From Salminus brasiliensis (taxonomy: Eukaryota > Chordata > Actinopteri > Characiformes > Bryconidae): 64,000 bases of DNA. Shown here piece after piece: positions 30,992-43,020 of the stretch (position 1 is the first letter of the stretch; every line of letters begins with the position of its first letter). The stretch covers positions 31,674,342 through 31,738,341 of the forward strand of contig NC_132880.1 of NCBI RefSeq assembly GCF_030463535.1. The letters run 5' to 3'. Position numbers and translations under genes: made by a program. A model generated the notes under the pieces. It saw only the letters and a program-made list of their open reading frames with translations. It did no database searches and was not told the DNA's origin.

Positions 30992-31330
30992 GTGTGCCTG
31001 AATGTGTGTATATTGGCATAGAGTGTGAATATTATTTGAAAATGTTTGAGGATTGAATTTGGATTTCATAGGATTTGGATGACGTATCCATTTACTTTTT
31101 TTTTTGTTTGTTTGTTTTCTAAAACGTTTCTTTTGAAATGATGCTGTAATGCTCACAGATCTTCAGAAAGCTGACTGAACTTTTAAGCTTATTTTCTGGC
31201 ATTGCATTTTAATCTATTTAATCTATTTTTTTTAAGGTTTCATTCTGTTTGTAATTTGAGACTGAATTTTAATATAGAAACATTGAAAAGCCTTGTCGTC
31301 TTGTCTTTAATATGGTCATTTCTGTCATGG

Positions 31331-31336
31331 AATAAA
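31331..31336 (+). terminator. lpcat1: Probable lpcat1 polyadenylation signal AATAAA
   Basis: First canonical AATAAA after the stop codon, giving a 3' UTR of about 0.4 kb. Confidence 0.6.
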
Positions 31337-31359
31337 ATACTGCATAGATATAATAAAAT

Positions 31360-32480
31360 CCAAAAGTGAACATTCACCCAAAGTTCCAAACACCACCACT
31401 TAAGCTTTATCTAAAGAATTTCCTAATTGCCAACTTACTAATCTGGCTTTGTAACACCTACCAGACACTTTCATCTTGTAGCAACCATGGTTACCATTAA
31501 AGACTATATCACAAACTGTGCATCAACAGATGAGGTAGTCGTCCTCTAGCCCATCATCAGTGGTTGTTTTCACTGAGCTGGTCTTGGCTGGAAACCTTTG
31601 AGTGGTGGATCCACAATCAGTCTAGCACGGATTTAAAAGTGTTCGGAAAATCCCATAAACACTGCTGCCCCTGAAACACTCATACCAGCACCACATACAC
31701 ACTACCATGCCAGCTACAAAGCTCTTGTCTTACAGAATGCAGTTTCCTTGTCCACCAGCAGAGGGGGATATACACTTAGATGTGTGCAGCAGCACATGCT
31801 GCTATGAGGAGTGCGTTGTGCAGTTTTGCTTTATTTCACTCTGTAGTGGTAAAGCAGGTGGTGTCTCATATGGCTGATGTCATTAATTTGTGTGATGAGA
31901 AGATCATTTATTAATTAATAACTAATTTTAGAGTTGTTTAGAGTGTTAGCAGGTTGTAGTTGGAAAGCCTTGTTTGCAGCTCAGTTCCTCTTCAGTGTAA
32001 TTGTTTTTACTGTACTGCTGGTGTTGCCTAAATTGAAAACCATGCTTAATTAAGAGTATTGAAAACACACATTATCTAGAACAGCGTGCACCATGATTCA
32101 ATATGTATTCTTTATTGTTCCATATCCAGCATGCCCTGAGCTACTATCCAGATTTACAGTCTTTATAGGCTAATAGGTTTATGTATGATGTCATTATTTG
32201 GACAAACCTACAAAAGGGTCAGGATGCATCATCAAAGCAGGTCGGTGTCCAGTGTGTGTTTGTGTGTATGAGAGAGAGAGAGGGGGAGAGATATGAGGTA
32301 AGCCTAGCCAACAGAGTGTCCTTGAAGGTCATTGCCATTGGAAAGAAGTCTTAACCCCTTACACCCCATGCTTCAAAAAATGTGTTTATTTAACTGTTCA
32401 TTTAAAGGGGAATTTCACCCATTTAAAAGCATTTCTGCATAAGCAAATCATTAAGATGTTAATAAAGTCATGCAGACTGG
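31360..32480. other. Intergenic DNA downstream of lpcat1: nothing recognised
   Basis: No exon or repeat family; short (GA)n at about 32272-32290. Confidence 0.45.
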
Positions 32481-32484
32481 CTAG

Positions 32485-32736
32485 CTGTAAAATCATCCAG
32501 TGTAAATGCACCCAAGATGCATTTAAACCAGATACTAATCCAATTACTCACAACACTTCAGAAGCTGATTCGACAACCAAAACCCCTCCCAGTACACCTC
32601 AAACACCAGTAATAATTGCTGGGCAATGAGCAAATTTGCATATTTGGCCCCCACAGACATCGGATCCCAGTCTGACTAGCCATCACTACTGAGTGTAAAA
32701 GCATGTGATACTATATACTAGGTGTAAACAGGGTCT
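32485..32736. mobile_element. MITE family C, copy 1 (right end intact)
   Basis: Aligns by eye with 35540-35790: AAGATGCATT, CCCTTCCCAGTACACCT-like text, AATGAGCAAATTTGCATAT and CAGTCTGACTA. Ends with CTAGGTGTAAACAGGGTC at about 32719-32736, the inverted complement of the left end of copy 2. Confidence 0.65.
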
Positions 32737-32739
32737 TTA

Positions 32740-33670
32740 CATGATGAATGTTAGGAACTAGGTGAGTTCCAGGTGAGCATTGGGTTTGTGAGTTGGGCTT
32801 CCCCTCATTACAGCCCAACCCAGACTCACACGATTGTCCCATCTCTGAACCTGATGGGCATTTATATGTGGGGTCAATGTGGAACCCGAGGACAAAACTT
32901 TCTGTTTCCATTTTGAGCTAATCATACAGGCCCCACATGGACATGTTAGCTGGGATTCAGACCTTGTTTTACAATAAGTTTGAGAAGATTTCAGATTAAA
33001 GTGTAGTTATTTTGTTTTTATTTATTTATCTGTTTAATTATTTTCAATTGCATTTAAGGCAATTTATTGAAAATTTGATTTTTATTTTATTTTTAAAATA
33101 GATTCTATTTTTCTATTCACCCCTATTTTGCTGCTATCAGCACAGGACACATGTAGAATCACTGCTGGTTTTGGATAGTACATCAATTGCAGTGCACAAT
33201 TTGTTTACATCCTAAATGCAGAATTATGCAGAATTCCCCTTTACTTTGTCCCTTTAACCTTACTTGCATAACTTGCACTGTAGTTTAACAGAGGTTATAC
33301 TGTATTAACAGAAATGTCAGAGTAACAGAATAGAGTGTGGACACAGCCAATCCATGTAATAAACAGTCTTGGTGTGTTTTGAAACTGGCGGATGGCTGTG
33401 AGTATATTCAAGTAGAGAACAACCACCTCTGTTTGACCAATGCTGCTGCTGACATTTCTTTATTTCATATTTATTTCATATTTATTGGTATCTTGTCTTG
33501 TGCTTTGATTGTTGTTGATGTCTATTTCTGTTTTTCCACACATTCTCTCTCTCTTTCTCTCTTTGGATGTAAACACACAAACATGCCCTTTGTTGTAATT
33601 ATTTCCTATGAACACTTCCTCACATTGCCATAAGGTGGCGCTAGCACACTTAAGATCCAGCCATAACATG
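32740..33670. other. Intergenic DNA: nothing recognised
   Basis: No exon, RNA gene or clear repeat. TTTATT-rich text near 33015-33110. Confidence 0.45.
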
Positions 33671-33679
33671 GCCCCTTAC

Positions 33680-34310
33680 TGGCTGAAGGAAAAGCATTAC
33701 ATCATTGCTGGTGTAAAAATCGACTGAGGGCTGGTTTCTTGGGTTCCTGGAAGTGGAGCATTTTGCCACCTGTGTCAGGGCCGTTAATAGATAATGACAT
33801 CATCTGAAATTGTTCATGGAAAAGCGGGATTTGGTGCACATCTGCCCTGAACTGATGGAGCTGCTAAGCAGCTTGTCTTGCTGAATTAACCGGAGCATCC
33901 TTGATAGTCGGACTTAACACTAAATAGCTTTGCAGTTAGTCTGTCTTTGTCTGTGATGGTTCTAATGAGCGATGATGGTGAGGAAACGAGTGCATGGTCA
34001 TTTGTAGGAGATCATATACTTTTCGAGAAGGAGCAGATCGCCTTTCTCACACTGTTTGCCTCATCTGAATGCTGAGACACATTCCACGGCCTGATGTTTA
34101 CAGAGGGGGGAAAAAGTCTATACTTAGTGCTTATATAGAATAATCCATCTCATCAATGAATCCTTCTCATCTCAAGCACTTTCATGCTAGAATGCGGTTT
34201 CAGGTCTCTGTTAGACTGAGAAAAGTAAAGTAAAGCAGTGAATAAAATATTCCATCAGCACACTGCTGATGTTCACTTTACTTATTTTTCACAGTAATTG
34301 TGTTGAGAGA
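33680..34310. promoter_or_regulatory. Candidate conserved noncoding block
   Basis: Complex, repeat-free text with homeodomain-like AATTA cores, GATA words and no coding frame. The resemblance to a vertebrate developmental enhancer is textural only. Confidence 0.25.
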
Positions 34311-35465
34311 TTTTATTCATGTGGCAATGAGGTACACATTTAAACCAAGTAAATTCAACGCTCTACGTTCTGGAACCGATCTCTACTGACCCAAGAATCC
34401 CAAAAATAAGCAAGGCTGAAGTTTGAAGTTTGGGATTTAGAAGCTTTTGACAACATAGGTTTCCCACCCTAGTGCTGGAATACACCATGTCCTACTCATT
34501 CGACCTGTCCCATTACTCGCACTTGCGCCCTTGCCTGTGCACCTTGTCTTACCCCTCGTTTGCAGATGTGTCGCTAGGTGTGCAAGGCCAAGAAAATGGG
34601 TGTCCTATTTCCTTAAACTTCACCAACAAGGGTGTTTACAAGTCACCATGAGCACTTGATGCTCTCCTCTCATATAATTGCATCAGATCACACTTTCATT
34701 AAAAGGAACTTACCTATGTTTCATTGCAATCCTGTAATGTTACTTATATAAATCTTTCGAAACATAAAGACAAACAAACTCTTTAGGTGTGAGTGGAATC
34801 TATTCTCTTTTCTTTATGGAGATTGAAATGGGTTTGTGGGTCATGTATCTGAAAATTCAGAATTTAGGAGAAAAAGCACTATTTTACGATCTTAAAAATG
34901 ATCAACCAACCACTTATCCATTTTAGCAGCAGCACAACAAAAATAGCAACTACTGTTAAATCCAGCGTGTGCAGTATTTGGCATTTAAGCAGCAGTATAC
35001 AGGGGAAGGGACGCGCTCTACACTCTTAGACAAGTGGAACACTCACTCCCCTTTTACATTCCTCTTTTCAACAACTTCAGTGCACTTTCATCAGGGGGTC
35101 TAGGGCCATTTTGGTCTCGTCCTGCTCTAAAACACTTATTTTTAAGAGAATCTTAATATATTTTGTAAGTTTTAATGTTAATTCCTGTGTATTTTCCCAA
35201 CTTAATAATAAACCTGACCCAAAGAACCAGGAACTTAATAAATGAATGTAATCAAGGGTAACAGAAGATTGGGAACCTGTTTTGAGCCCAAGATTAATGT
35301 ACATTTAAGACTTTAATTCTAAATCTTCAAAATCAAGAGGGAAAAACCTAGCATGAAAAAGACTGAAGTAACAGAAAGTGCTCTGACCATTCAAGAGAGA
35401 TCTAGCAAGGCTGTCTAAGCCTCAGTTGAGTTAAACTCATGCGCTCAATGCCAAGAAGGCTTCAA
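34311..35465. other. Intergenic DNA: nothing recognised
   Basis: No exon, RNA gene or clear repeat seen. Confidence 0.45.
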
Positions 35466-35474
35466 ACTGTTGAG

Positions 35475-35790
35475 AAACCCTGTTTACACCTGGCCACTTC
35501 ATGAGTTCTTGAGTATCAGGCCAAGCCACATAAAAATGCAAGTGTAAACACACCCAAGACTAATTTAAACCATATACAAATCCATTCACTCAAACCACTT
35601 CAGGAGGTGGTCTGAGATGCTTTTAAGCCACATGTTCTAACAGTGTAAACACATCCATCTCTCCAAGATGCATTCACCAACCCAAATCCTTCCCAGTACA
35701 CCTGCAAAACCAGTAACTGGGAAATGAGCAAATTTGCATATAACATCCCACACAACCATCAGATTTCAGTCTGACTAACCGGAGACAGAT
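35475..35790. mobile_element. MITE family C, copy 2 (left end intact)
   Basis: Begins ACCCTGTTTACACCTGGCC at about 35478, the inverted complement of the right end of copy 1. The internal text matches 32485-32700. The right end is lost. Confidence 0.65.
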
Positions 35791-36580
35791 TTGACTGTGC
35801 ATTAGGACAGTGACAATTTTTTATAAATTTGCCTTCACAGTAGATTTGAAATTAAGCAATGAAGATATTATTGGAGTGTAGATTTTTTAATTCAAGAGGT
35901 TTAACACAAAAACCCTACACAAACTACTACACAAACACTTTAAGCAATAATACACTTGAGGTGTGATGAGCTAATATATCTTAACATCATCATCAGGCTA
36001 TGCCCTTCAGTCAAAATAACCAAGAAACTGTGCATAATTTTCCAATCATTAGGGTTTCAAGCAGGTTTTAATAATCCCATGGCTACACACACTGCCAAAG
36101 CTGTTAAATATTAATAAAATGTGAAGCTGAACTTTGTTTCGTATAAGCCCGCCCTGTATTCCAATTATTCGTTTTACCATAAATTGTACAGCAGATCATG
36201 TTCCCTCTGATTGGTTAAACTAATTCTATGTCTCAAACTATGTAATATACCCTTTCTACCTACAACACCAGCATTGCTTTGTTTTACACCAACAGTGTCT
36301 GTGTCTTTTGTTTGGTTGTAGTTTTCGTGAATACAAAGGCACTATTGTCAGACATTATACATTTGTCTTTTACTTGTAGAATTATAACATTGCTGCTTTT
36401 GTTATGGCTAGTGTTTTTTGTCTTGTACGCACTGTCGTCATAGATTGATACTTGGTCATCATTAAGCTTCGGTCAGAATGCCATTATCGTGCAATATTGG
36501 CCCTCCTAGAATGTCTCTGAGCCAATCAAACTGGCACAATTAGGAGTAATACTCATTTGCTCACATAAAATGAAGGGTGA
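35791..36580. other. Intergenic DNA: nothing recognised
   Basis: AT-rich, no exon or repeat family recognised. Confidence 0.45.
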
Positions 36581-36582
36581 TT

Positions 36583-37680
36583 TTCACAGACTCAAAAGTA
36601 ATTGGACAATTGACTGATTCATGCAGTTTAATGGTGAGATGTGGCCTTTTCCCTCATTATTAAAAAAAAAAAATAAGGATAAAAAATGTCTAGAGTTCAT
36701 TCCAAGACTTAAATTTGCATTTTCTAGCTGGTCATTGGAACTCTCAATATGCAGTGCAAAGAGAGAGTGTCGATGCAAATGAAGTAGGCCCTTATTAGAC
36801 TGAAAAAAATCCAAACATAACAAGCATTTTTCATTGTTGAAGAAAACCCCCTTCATGACATCTAGTCAAGCAACACGCAAGAATGTGGGTGTCAAGTCCA
36901 GTCAAGTGCATTCAAGAGATGCCTTCATGAATGTAAATACAGAGGATTCACTTCAAGACACAAACCCCTTGAACAGAAAGATTAGACTGCTCGAAACCAT
37001 CTAAAAGGCCCGTTCAGTTCTGGAACAAGATTCTTCAGACAGATTATCAGCAAGATTATCTTGAGTATGGAGAAGGAAAAAGGATCCATGATCCGAAGCA
37101 TACCACATCATCTCTCAAACATGGTGGAGGCACTGTTGTGGCATGGGCATGTATGGCTGCCAATGGAACTGGGCCATTGGCCTATTTTGATGATATGACT
37201 GCTGATAGAGGTATCAGGATGGATTTGCTATACTTTCTGCTCAGATTCAATCATATGCTGCAAAACACAGTACTGCTGGACAACCAAAAAAATCTCCAGA
37301 AATAATAAATGTAAAGGCAAAGAAATAAATATTTTGGAATTGCAAAGTCAGTCACCTGACCACAACACAATTGAGCACAGTTCTCACTCACTAAAGGCAG
37401 AAAGGCCCACAAACAAGCCGCAATTGAAGGCGGCTGCAGTAACGACCTGGGAAAGCATCTTAAGTGAGGAAACTCATTTAGATTTGTTTATGGGTTCCAG
37501 ATTTTATCCAAGTATTAAAAATAAATAGAATATGGATTGACTATGTCAAAAATGTCTGTAATTCCTGAACAGTTAATGCAATATTCTTGCTCAAAGCTGA
37601 ACAACTAAACTTCAGTCACATCTTCATTCCCAGACACTGGACACAGCAACTTTTCTGATAGAAACAAGAATAGAACAATA
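36583..37680 (+). mobile_element. Tc1/mariner transposase remnant
   Basis: 37105-37215 reads (in one frame) KHGGGTVVAWACMAANGTGP, then LAYFDDMTADRG, the core of a Tc1-type transposase. Downstream, CACCTGACCACAACACAATTGAGCA derives from the SPDLNPIEH block and GGGAAAGCATCTTAAGTGAGGAA from the C terminus. Multiple stops and frame changes make it inactive. Left flank text (CTCAAAAGTAATTGGACAATTGAC) probably belongs to the same element. Confidence 0.8.
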
Positions 37681-38390
37681 GAACAATGGCTTGGAAAAAG
37701 TACTAAATTGTATGTATTGTAAGACTTAAATTGTATTCATAGAAAGTCCCACAAGTTCTCTGAGTGCTGTTTACATTGATGTATAATGGTGAAGTTGTTT
37801 GTACAGAAATATAGAAGAACATGAAGATCAAGGAAAGAAAACATGCCATATAGCATATGTTGACATTTCTTTTTCTGGTGATCTTCTTGGGGAATGAGAT
37901 GGGTGATGGACATTTCACACACGCTGTTGTTTCTCAGCTGCTCTTTAGTTTAACTAAAGTTAAGCCTGGTGACATTTGACGGTCGGCATCCGACGACAAG
38001 TCCATCCTATTGCCGAGCATTAGCATGATAATGATGAGGAGTATGGATTATGATATTTGGGAAGCCAGGCTTTCATCCCATCTCCCTGTCCCTCTCCATG
38101 TATAATCAGCCTCTGTCCGTCTTTGATGAGCAGGGAGAATTTCATTAAATTGCTGATAGGGGCTCGTCTCCTTCACCATGCCTGAGGCTTTTTTTTCACA
38201 CCCACCACCCCCCACACTCCCACCACTCCTCACACACATATAGAAATGTACGTCTGTGCAGCTATTCATATATGCAAACATTTCTGTCAAATCTCCCAGC
38301 ACCTGACAGCAATGTGAACCCAATAAACCAATATGGAGATAAGAGCTGGTGTCAGTAGGCAGAACTAATATTATTTGTGTAGTGGAAAGC
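37681..38390. other. Intergenic DNA: no gene recognised
   Basis: No exon recognised. A C-rich CACCACC stretch lies at about 38200-38230. The right half (from about 37980) already has the complex texture of the next block. Confidence 0.4.
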
Positions 38391-38394
38391 ATTT

Positions 38395-39060
38395 ATCTGT
38401 CACGGGCGGAGAATTGATGGTTTTGTGTCACTTTTGTTTAATAATGATGTAGCAATCGCAATATGCCTAGTGGCTCCCGGCTCTATTAAAGTTCAAAAGA
38501 TTATCCAAATTAAAATCTCATTTGGAATATTGCTTTTCGCCAATAGTAGGTGGATCCTATTGAATATGATATTTCTCACTTTGCTATCCAATTAACATTT
38601 CCATGTTCAACAAACTGCACTGATGGCGAATACGAGCAGGCTTATTTGACCGTGGAATATTGCGATAGCTGCGTCTAAAGCAGCCGAACTTAGCTTAATA
38701 AAACTTTTTAATTTGACAACCGACAACATGCGTATATTTAGAGAGATCTGACCACCTCGGTGCCTCCATTAACATAACAAGCTGGTTTTCCATTCCCAGC
38801 AGTGACAATAGGTGTCTAAACCTTTATCTAAATGACAGTATTTTATCACGTCGGCTCATTATGTGTCATCATGTTGAATTAAAGTGATTGGTTACAGCGT
38901 GGCTGGCGGTAACTTGCATAACATATGCATTCTTGATCATTTTTCGCAGTGGCCTACAGCTGATAGCGTTGTTTAATGCATGCAACTCTCCTGGTAATGT
39001 TGAGTGACGGGCTGTGATCACAGAAGGCATCAGCTGTCAGGCTTTCAGCCCAGGGACTGT
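38395..39060. promoter_or_regulatory. Candidate conserved noncoding element (strongest of the set)
   Basis: About 650 bp of high-complexity, repeat-free, non-coding text with many homeodomain-type words (ATTAA, AATTA, TTAATAATGATG), GATAGC, and no microsatellite. It contrasts with the decayed transposons on both sides. This is typical of vertebrate developmental enhancers in gene-poor regions. Conservation could not be tested here. Confidence 0.35.
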
Positions 39061-39289
39061 GCCTGTCTCTGCATATTCTACCATATAGTCATGATATTCT
39101 AACACATTCATGTATTCAGGACGGGGTTTGAATCTGAGCTCTGGTCTGGGACCTGGAAATACCTTTATGAGATAGGCTCAGATAGATCGGAAGAAAGTTT
39201 TCAGACTCGTTTAGTCTCCAGTTTACATGTAAGACCTATCGTTGTGCCTGCCGTCTTTGTTCCGTCTTCTGCTGCCTTGATTAATCTAT

Positions 39290-40130
39290 TAATCTGCCAT
39301 CACCTTCGAGAACTCACTGGTCACTCCCTCTACTGAAGCCCGCAGCCTTGGTGTAGTGATGGATGATCAGTTATCGTTCTCAAGTCATGTTGCAAACGTA
39401 ACTCGGTCCTGCAGATTTCTTCTGTACAACATCCGGAGAATTCGACCCTTCCTCTCTAGAGAGGCCACCCAGGTGCTTGTTCAGTCTCTCGTCACTTCCA
39501 GACTTGACTACTGCAACTCTCTTCTGGCTGGTCTCCCTCTGCGCACCATCAGGCCCCTGCAACTCATCCAGAATGCAGCGGCACGGGTCGTCTTCAATGT
39601 CCCAAAATTTAGCCATGTCACTCCACTGCTGCGTTCTCTCCACTGGCTTCCTGTAGCTGCCCGCATCAGATTTAAAACCCTGACGCTGGCCTACAAAGCC
39701 AAGAACGGACCAGCCCCTCCGTATCTGATGGCAATGGTCAAAAGCCGATCCGCACCAAGAGCCCTTCGAGCTTCAAGTACGGCTCGGCTCGACCCACCAT
39801 CCCTCAAAATCCACGGAAGACAAGCGTCCAGGCTTTTTTCTGTCCTGGCACCAAAGTGGTGGAACGAGCTGCCCCTGGATGTCCGAACGGCCGAGTCGCT
39901 CGCTGTCTTCAAACGCAGACTGAAGACCCACCTCTTCAGAGAGTACTTGGACGAATAGTTCTATGGTTGCCTTATTGTATTGTGTTTAGCAATGTCTAAG
40001 CTTGGAGGTATCTTTTGTATTAGTCTATTCTAACTAGCTGAGGTTTTCTTGGGTAAATAGCAAAGCACTTTGTAAGTCGCTCTGGATAAGAGCGTCTGCT
40101 AAATGCCGTAAATGTAAATGTAAATGTAAA
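39290..40130 (+). mobile_element. L2-like LINE, 5'-truncated 3' end with partial reverse transcriptase ORF
   Basis: An open frame from about 39292 to 39958 encodes the C-terminal part of a non-LTR retrotransposon polyprotein: SLGVVMDDQLSFSSHV, SRLDYCNSLLAGLP, LHWLPVAARIRFK, then KWWNELPLDVRTAESLAVFK and KRRLKTHLF. This is the domain after the RT core in L2/CR1-type LINEs of fish. No stop interrupts it after about 39292, but a stop precedes that point, so the 5' part is missing. The 3' end AGTCGCTCTGGATAAGAGCG and a (TAAATG)n-like tail at 40108-40130 are the usual L2-type terminus. Confidence 0.85.
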
Positions 40131-40133
40131 TTA

Positions 40134-40740
40134 GTAATCAATGATTTTATGCATAAATAGAAAAAAATCTTTCGAAAAAAGCGTTGTCACTTTAAGTGTT
40201 TCATTGTAAAAAAAAGCCTGTACAATATGTTTTTAGTGTTATCACTTTATTGAAGGTATTCGATCATAATAATGCAAGAAAAATCTATAAAATAACAGTG
40301 TTACCCTGTACATTTCTGTAAATGTATTGGTTTTCCACTGAATTTGAATTAGGATATTTGACATTGATTTCTTTTCTATGTGTTTTTGTTTGCCAGCCAT
40401 TTTTACAGTGTAATATTGTATAATATTATAATATTATATATATATTATGGCTTGGAAATGTAGCCATTCTGAAAATCTCCTTTAGGAATTCCATTGTTAT
40501 TTGTAGGTTTCTTTAAATACCAGTGCTTCATTTTGTTAAATCGGGTGAGCTGATGGTGGTGGATGTAAACAAATGATTGTGAGGGTAAATTTGGATAAAT
40601 CTGAAACCAAAGCTGTGTTCTTCTACCTTGTTTAAAATACTGATTGCTTCCACAAACACAAGACAAACATAACTGCAACATTATTTCACTTATAAGATAA
40701 ATCTTTTAACCATTTTTTTTCTAAGTTTGTTAAGGTTAAT
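40134..40740. other. Intergenic DNA: nothing recognised
   Basis: AT-rich; ATATTATA-type text at about 40411-40447. No exon recognised. Confidence 0.45.
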
Positions 40741-40759
40741 CCGAAAGGTTTTGGCTCCA

Positions 40760-41180
40760 TAACCAAAAGAGAGTGCAGCGGAGAATGTTGTTCTTGAAGT
40801 TGCTAAAGAAACTCAACCAACCAACCACAGGCCCTGATGATTCAGTTCTACACATCATCCATAACCACATGTTTTAGATCGTCCACCTCACAAGAACAAG
40901 CCAAAATCCAGCGCATAATAAGCACACAGGATCATCGGGTGTACTTTGCCAGCGCTTCAGGACATATATATTATTAACAGCAGGGACATGAAGCGTGCTT
41001 CTCATCCTGGACATCACCTCTTTTAAGAACTATTGGAGTCAACACAAGACACTAGACACACTTTTTCTCAAGAGCAGTGGCACTTCTCAACTGGCATGGA
41101 CATCCCACACTTTAAATAGACTTACAACCCAGAAGTCCACCATGAATATGCCATAAATGCATTTTTGCATTGTAAATGTT
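40760..41180 (+). mobile_element. Decayed LINE 3' coding remnant
   Basis: Phrases such as AATCCAGCGCATAATAAGCAC, CATCATCCATAACC, CAGCAGGGACATGAAG and CTCATCCTGGACATCACCTC resemble the end of the reverse-transcriptase ORF of a fish LINE other than the L2 copy to its left. All frames are broken. The family is not certain. Confidence 0.45.
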
Positions 41181-41239
41181 CATATCATTCTGTAACATAG
41201 TGTAAATAATAGTAGACTTCACAGTTCCTCAGATCTGCA

Positions 41240-41580
41240 TATTGCCACTGTCACTGAAAAACCTTACCAAAATGGCAACTTCACAGGAGAAGGGAAATCC
41301 CTTCTTAACTTTCAATGGAGGTTAGTGTAAAAAGATTTTGTTCCATGTCATATTGGAGCATTTCTATTGGTCCATTCATCAGGAAATTCAGACACAATTT
41401 AGAGAAGAACTGCCAGATTTAAATTGGTTCCAACAAAATGGAGATACTGGGTTTTTGTGTGACACAGACAATGTACATACTCACATATTTTATTTTAGTT
41501 GCTTTGACAGTGGATTTTTTTCCATATCTGTCTGGTATTCCTAATGTTTAATTGCCTTAAGAAATAAAGCGATCCTGATT
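41240..41580 (+). repeat. Interspersed repeat family A, copy 3, with LINE-type tail
   Basis: Shares ATGGCAACTTCACAGGAG, CATTTCTATTGGTCCATTCATCA, GAAGAACTGCCAGATTTAAA and GGAGATACTGGGTTTTTGTGTGAC with 14040-14340. It is followed by AATTGCCTTAAGAAATAAAGCGATCCTGATTCTGATG, a LINE-type 3' end, at about 41550-41586. Confidence 0.7.
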
Positions 41581-41729
41581 CTGATGTTGGCCCACCCTTC
41601 AATTTACCTCAGATCCAATGCAGCTAGTAGCAAATCTATAGTAGTTACATGTTCCTAGCCTGAAGAGTTCAATCCAATTTTCTCAGGTGGTTTAGGACTG
41701 TCGCAGTGTTTCTCTACACATGTTCAGGA

Positions 41730-42180
41730 AAAGATCACAGCGTGAACTTGCTATGCTCTGTACTGTCGCTGCCAAAGTGACATTCATTGGCTTTTGAGAG
41801 CTTATGGTCTTTCATCCTCAGACCACTGAACACGCTACTTTTCACATATTCCACATGACAGATATCTTCATAAGGGAGGAATTTCTGGGCTTTTGTTGAG
41901 CTCCGGCCCATCAGGAGAGCAGGGAGACGGAGCGTGTGAAGGGCGCTCCAGCAGCACACACAGAGCGGCTCCGTCAGTGGAACAGACTGCGCCGAGAGAG
42001 AGGGAGCGCTGCAGGGGAAATGAGATGAGACTGGCATGCTCCATTGACTGAGCTGCTGAATATGACTCACCCTGGATGAGGCTCTTTCTACACCTGCTGT
42101 GCTTCTGCTGCAGGGCTTATGGCTTCGACTTAACCCTCCTGTTTTCTTCAGCTTGACTTTACTTCCTCTGTGTTCGGGAT
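41730..42180. other. GC-richer noncoding block; possible regulatory DNA
   Basis: A 149-codon minus-strand frame exists (41735-42184) but has no recognisable domain, signal peptide or splice context. The DNA between about 41900 and 42120 is complex and repeat-free, and could equally be a noncoding regulatory block. Confidence 0.2.
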
Positions 42181-42584
42181 CCAAGAAATCCTAATGCTTT
42201 GCTATGCATTAATAGTAATTATAATACAAATTTTAAAATTAATTGATCTGTATTTCTGTATTTTCCACTTCCTAAGTTTTGTTTTCTGTTTCTTGACCTT
42301 TTTTAACCCAGTAAATAGAACAATTGAAGCCATAATCCTGCTGTATACCATTTTAGAAAAGGGATAAAATCCATGAAAACACTGGGCATGTATGGTGTGT
42401 GAGTATAATGTAAGTTAATGTGTATATATTTTGTAATTTTATTCTGTATATATGTTGTATATATGTTCTACAGCTGGCTATGCTCTAGTCTAGTTTATTC
42501 CACTCATCTTTACACCTGTGTTACCGTGACATGACAATTAACTTGATTTAACTTGATTTGATTTGGCTTCATTCACCAACTGTA

Positions 42585-42800
42585 AAGACGAAATGTCATC
42601 TTAAAATCCACAAATGCAGATTCTGGCAATCACCAACATTTTCTTATTCGAAATTTCTTCAATTTACTAGAACAATGGGATCCTCCATTATAGGAGCATA
42701 GCTGTAAACAGTTCTGCGCTTTGAAAACACATCATGATTCTGATGTAGACATTTTGTTGGGACTTTTCTCAAGACAAATTCTTAAGAATTTATTACTGAA
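42585..42800 (+). repeat. Interspersed repeat family B, copy 2
   Basis: Related to 22030-22240 (ACCAACATTTTCTTATTCGAAA, AGCTGTAAACAGTTCTGCG, TGTTGGGACTTTTCT). Confidence 0.5.
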
Positions 42801-42954
42801 TTAGGGCTCAATGTTATTTAGACTTTTATTGCTTCACATGCACGTCATTGACATCACATGTCATTGTGCTGCCTAACTACGCTGGTACCAGTACAGCATT
42901 GCCTCTGGAGTAGAACCACATGGGGCAGTAGGTCCTACAACTTACGCTTACTTT

Positions 42955-43020
42955 TTGTAAGTCACCACTTTTGTAAGTCGCTCTGGATAAGAGCGTCTGC
43001 TAAATGCCTTAAATGTACAA
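42955..43020 (+). mobile_element. Isolated L2-type 3' terminus
   Basis: AGTCGCTCTGGATAAGAGCG, then TCTGCTAAATGCCTTAAATGTAC, nearly identical to the 3' end of the LINE at 40075-40120 but without any LINE body. It is either an extremely 5'-truncated copy or the tail of a SINE using the same end. Confidence 0.8.

Noticed and set aside
41735-42184. 149-codon minus-strand frame
   Set aside because: No recognisable domain or signal peptide, Ser-rich without pattern, and flanks show no convincing exon structure. Kept only as a noncoding block.
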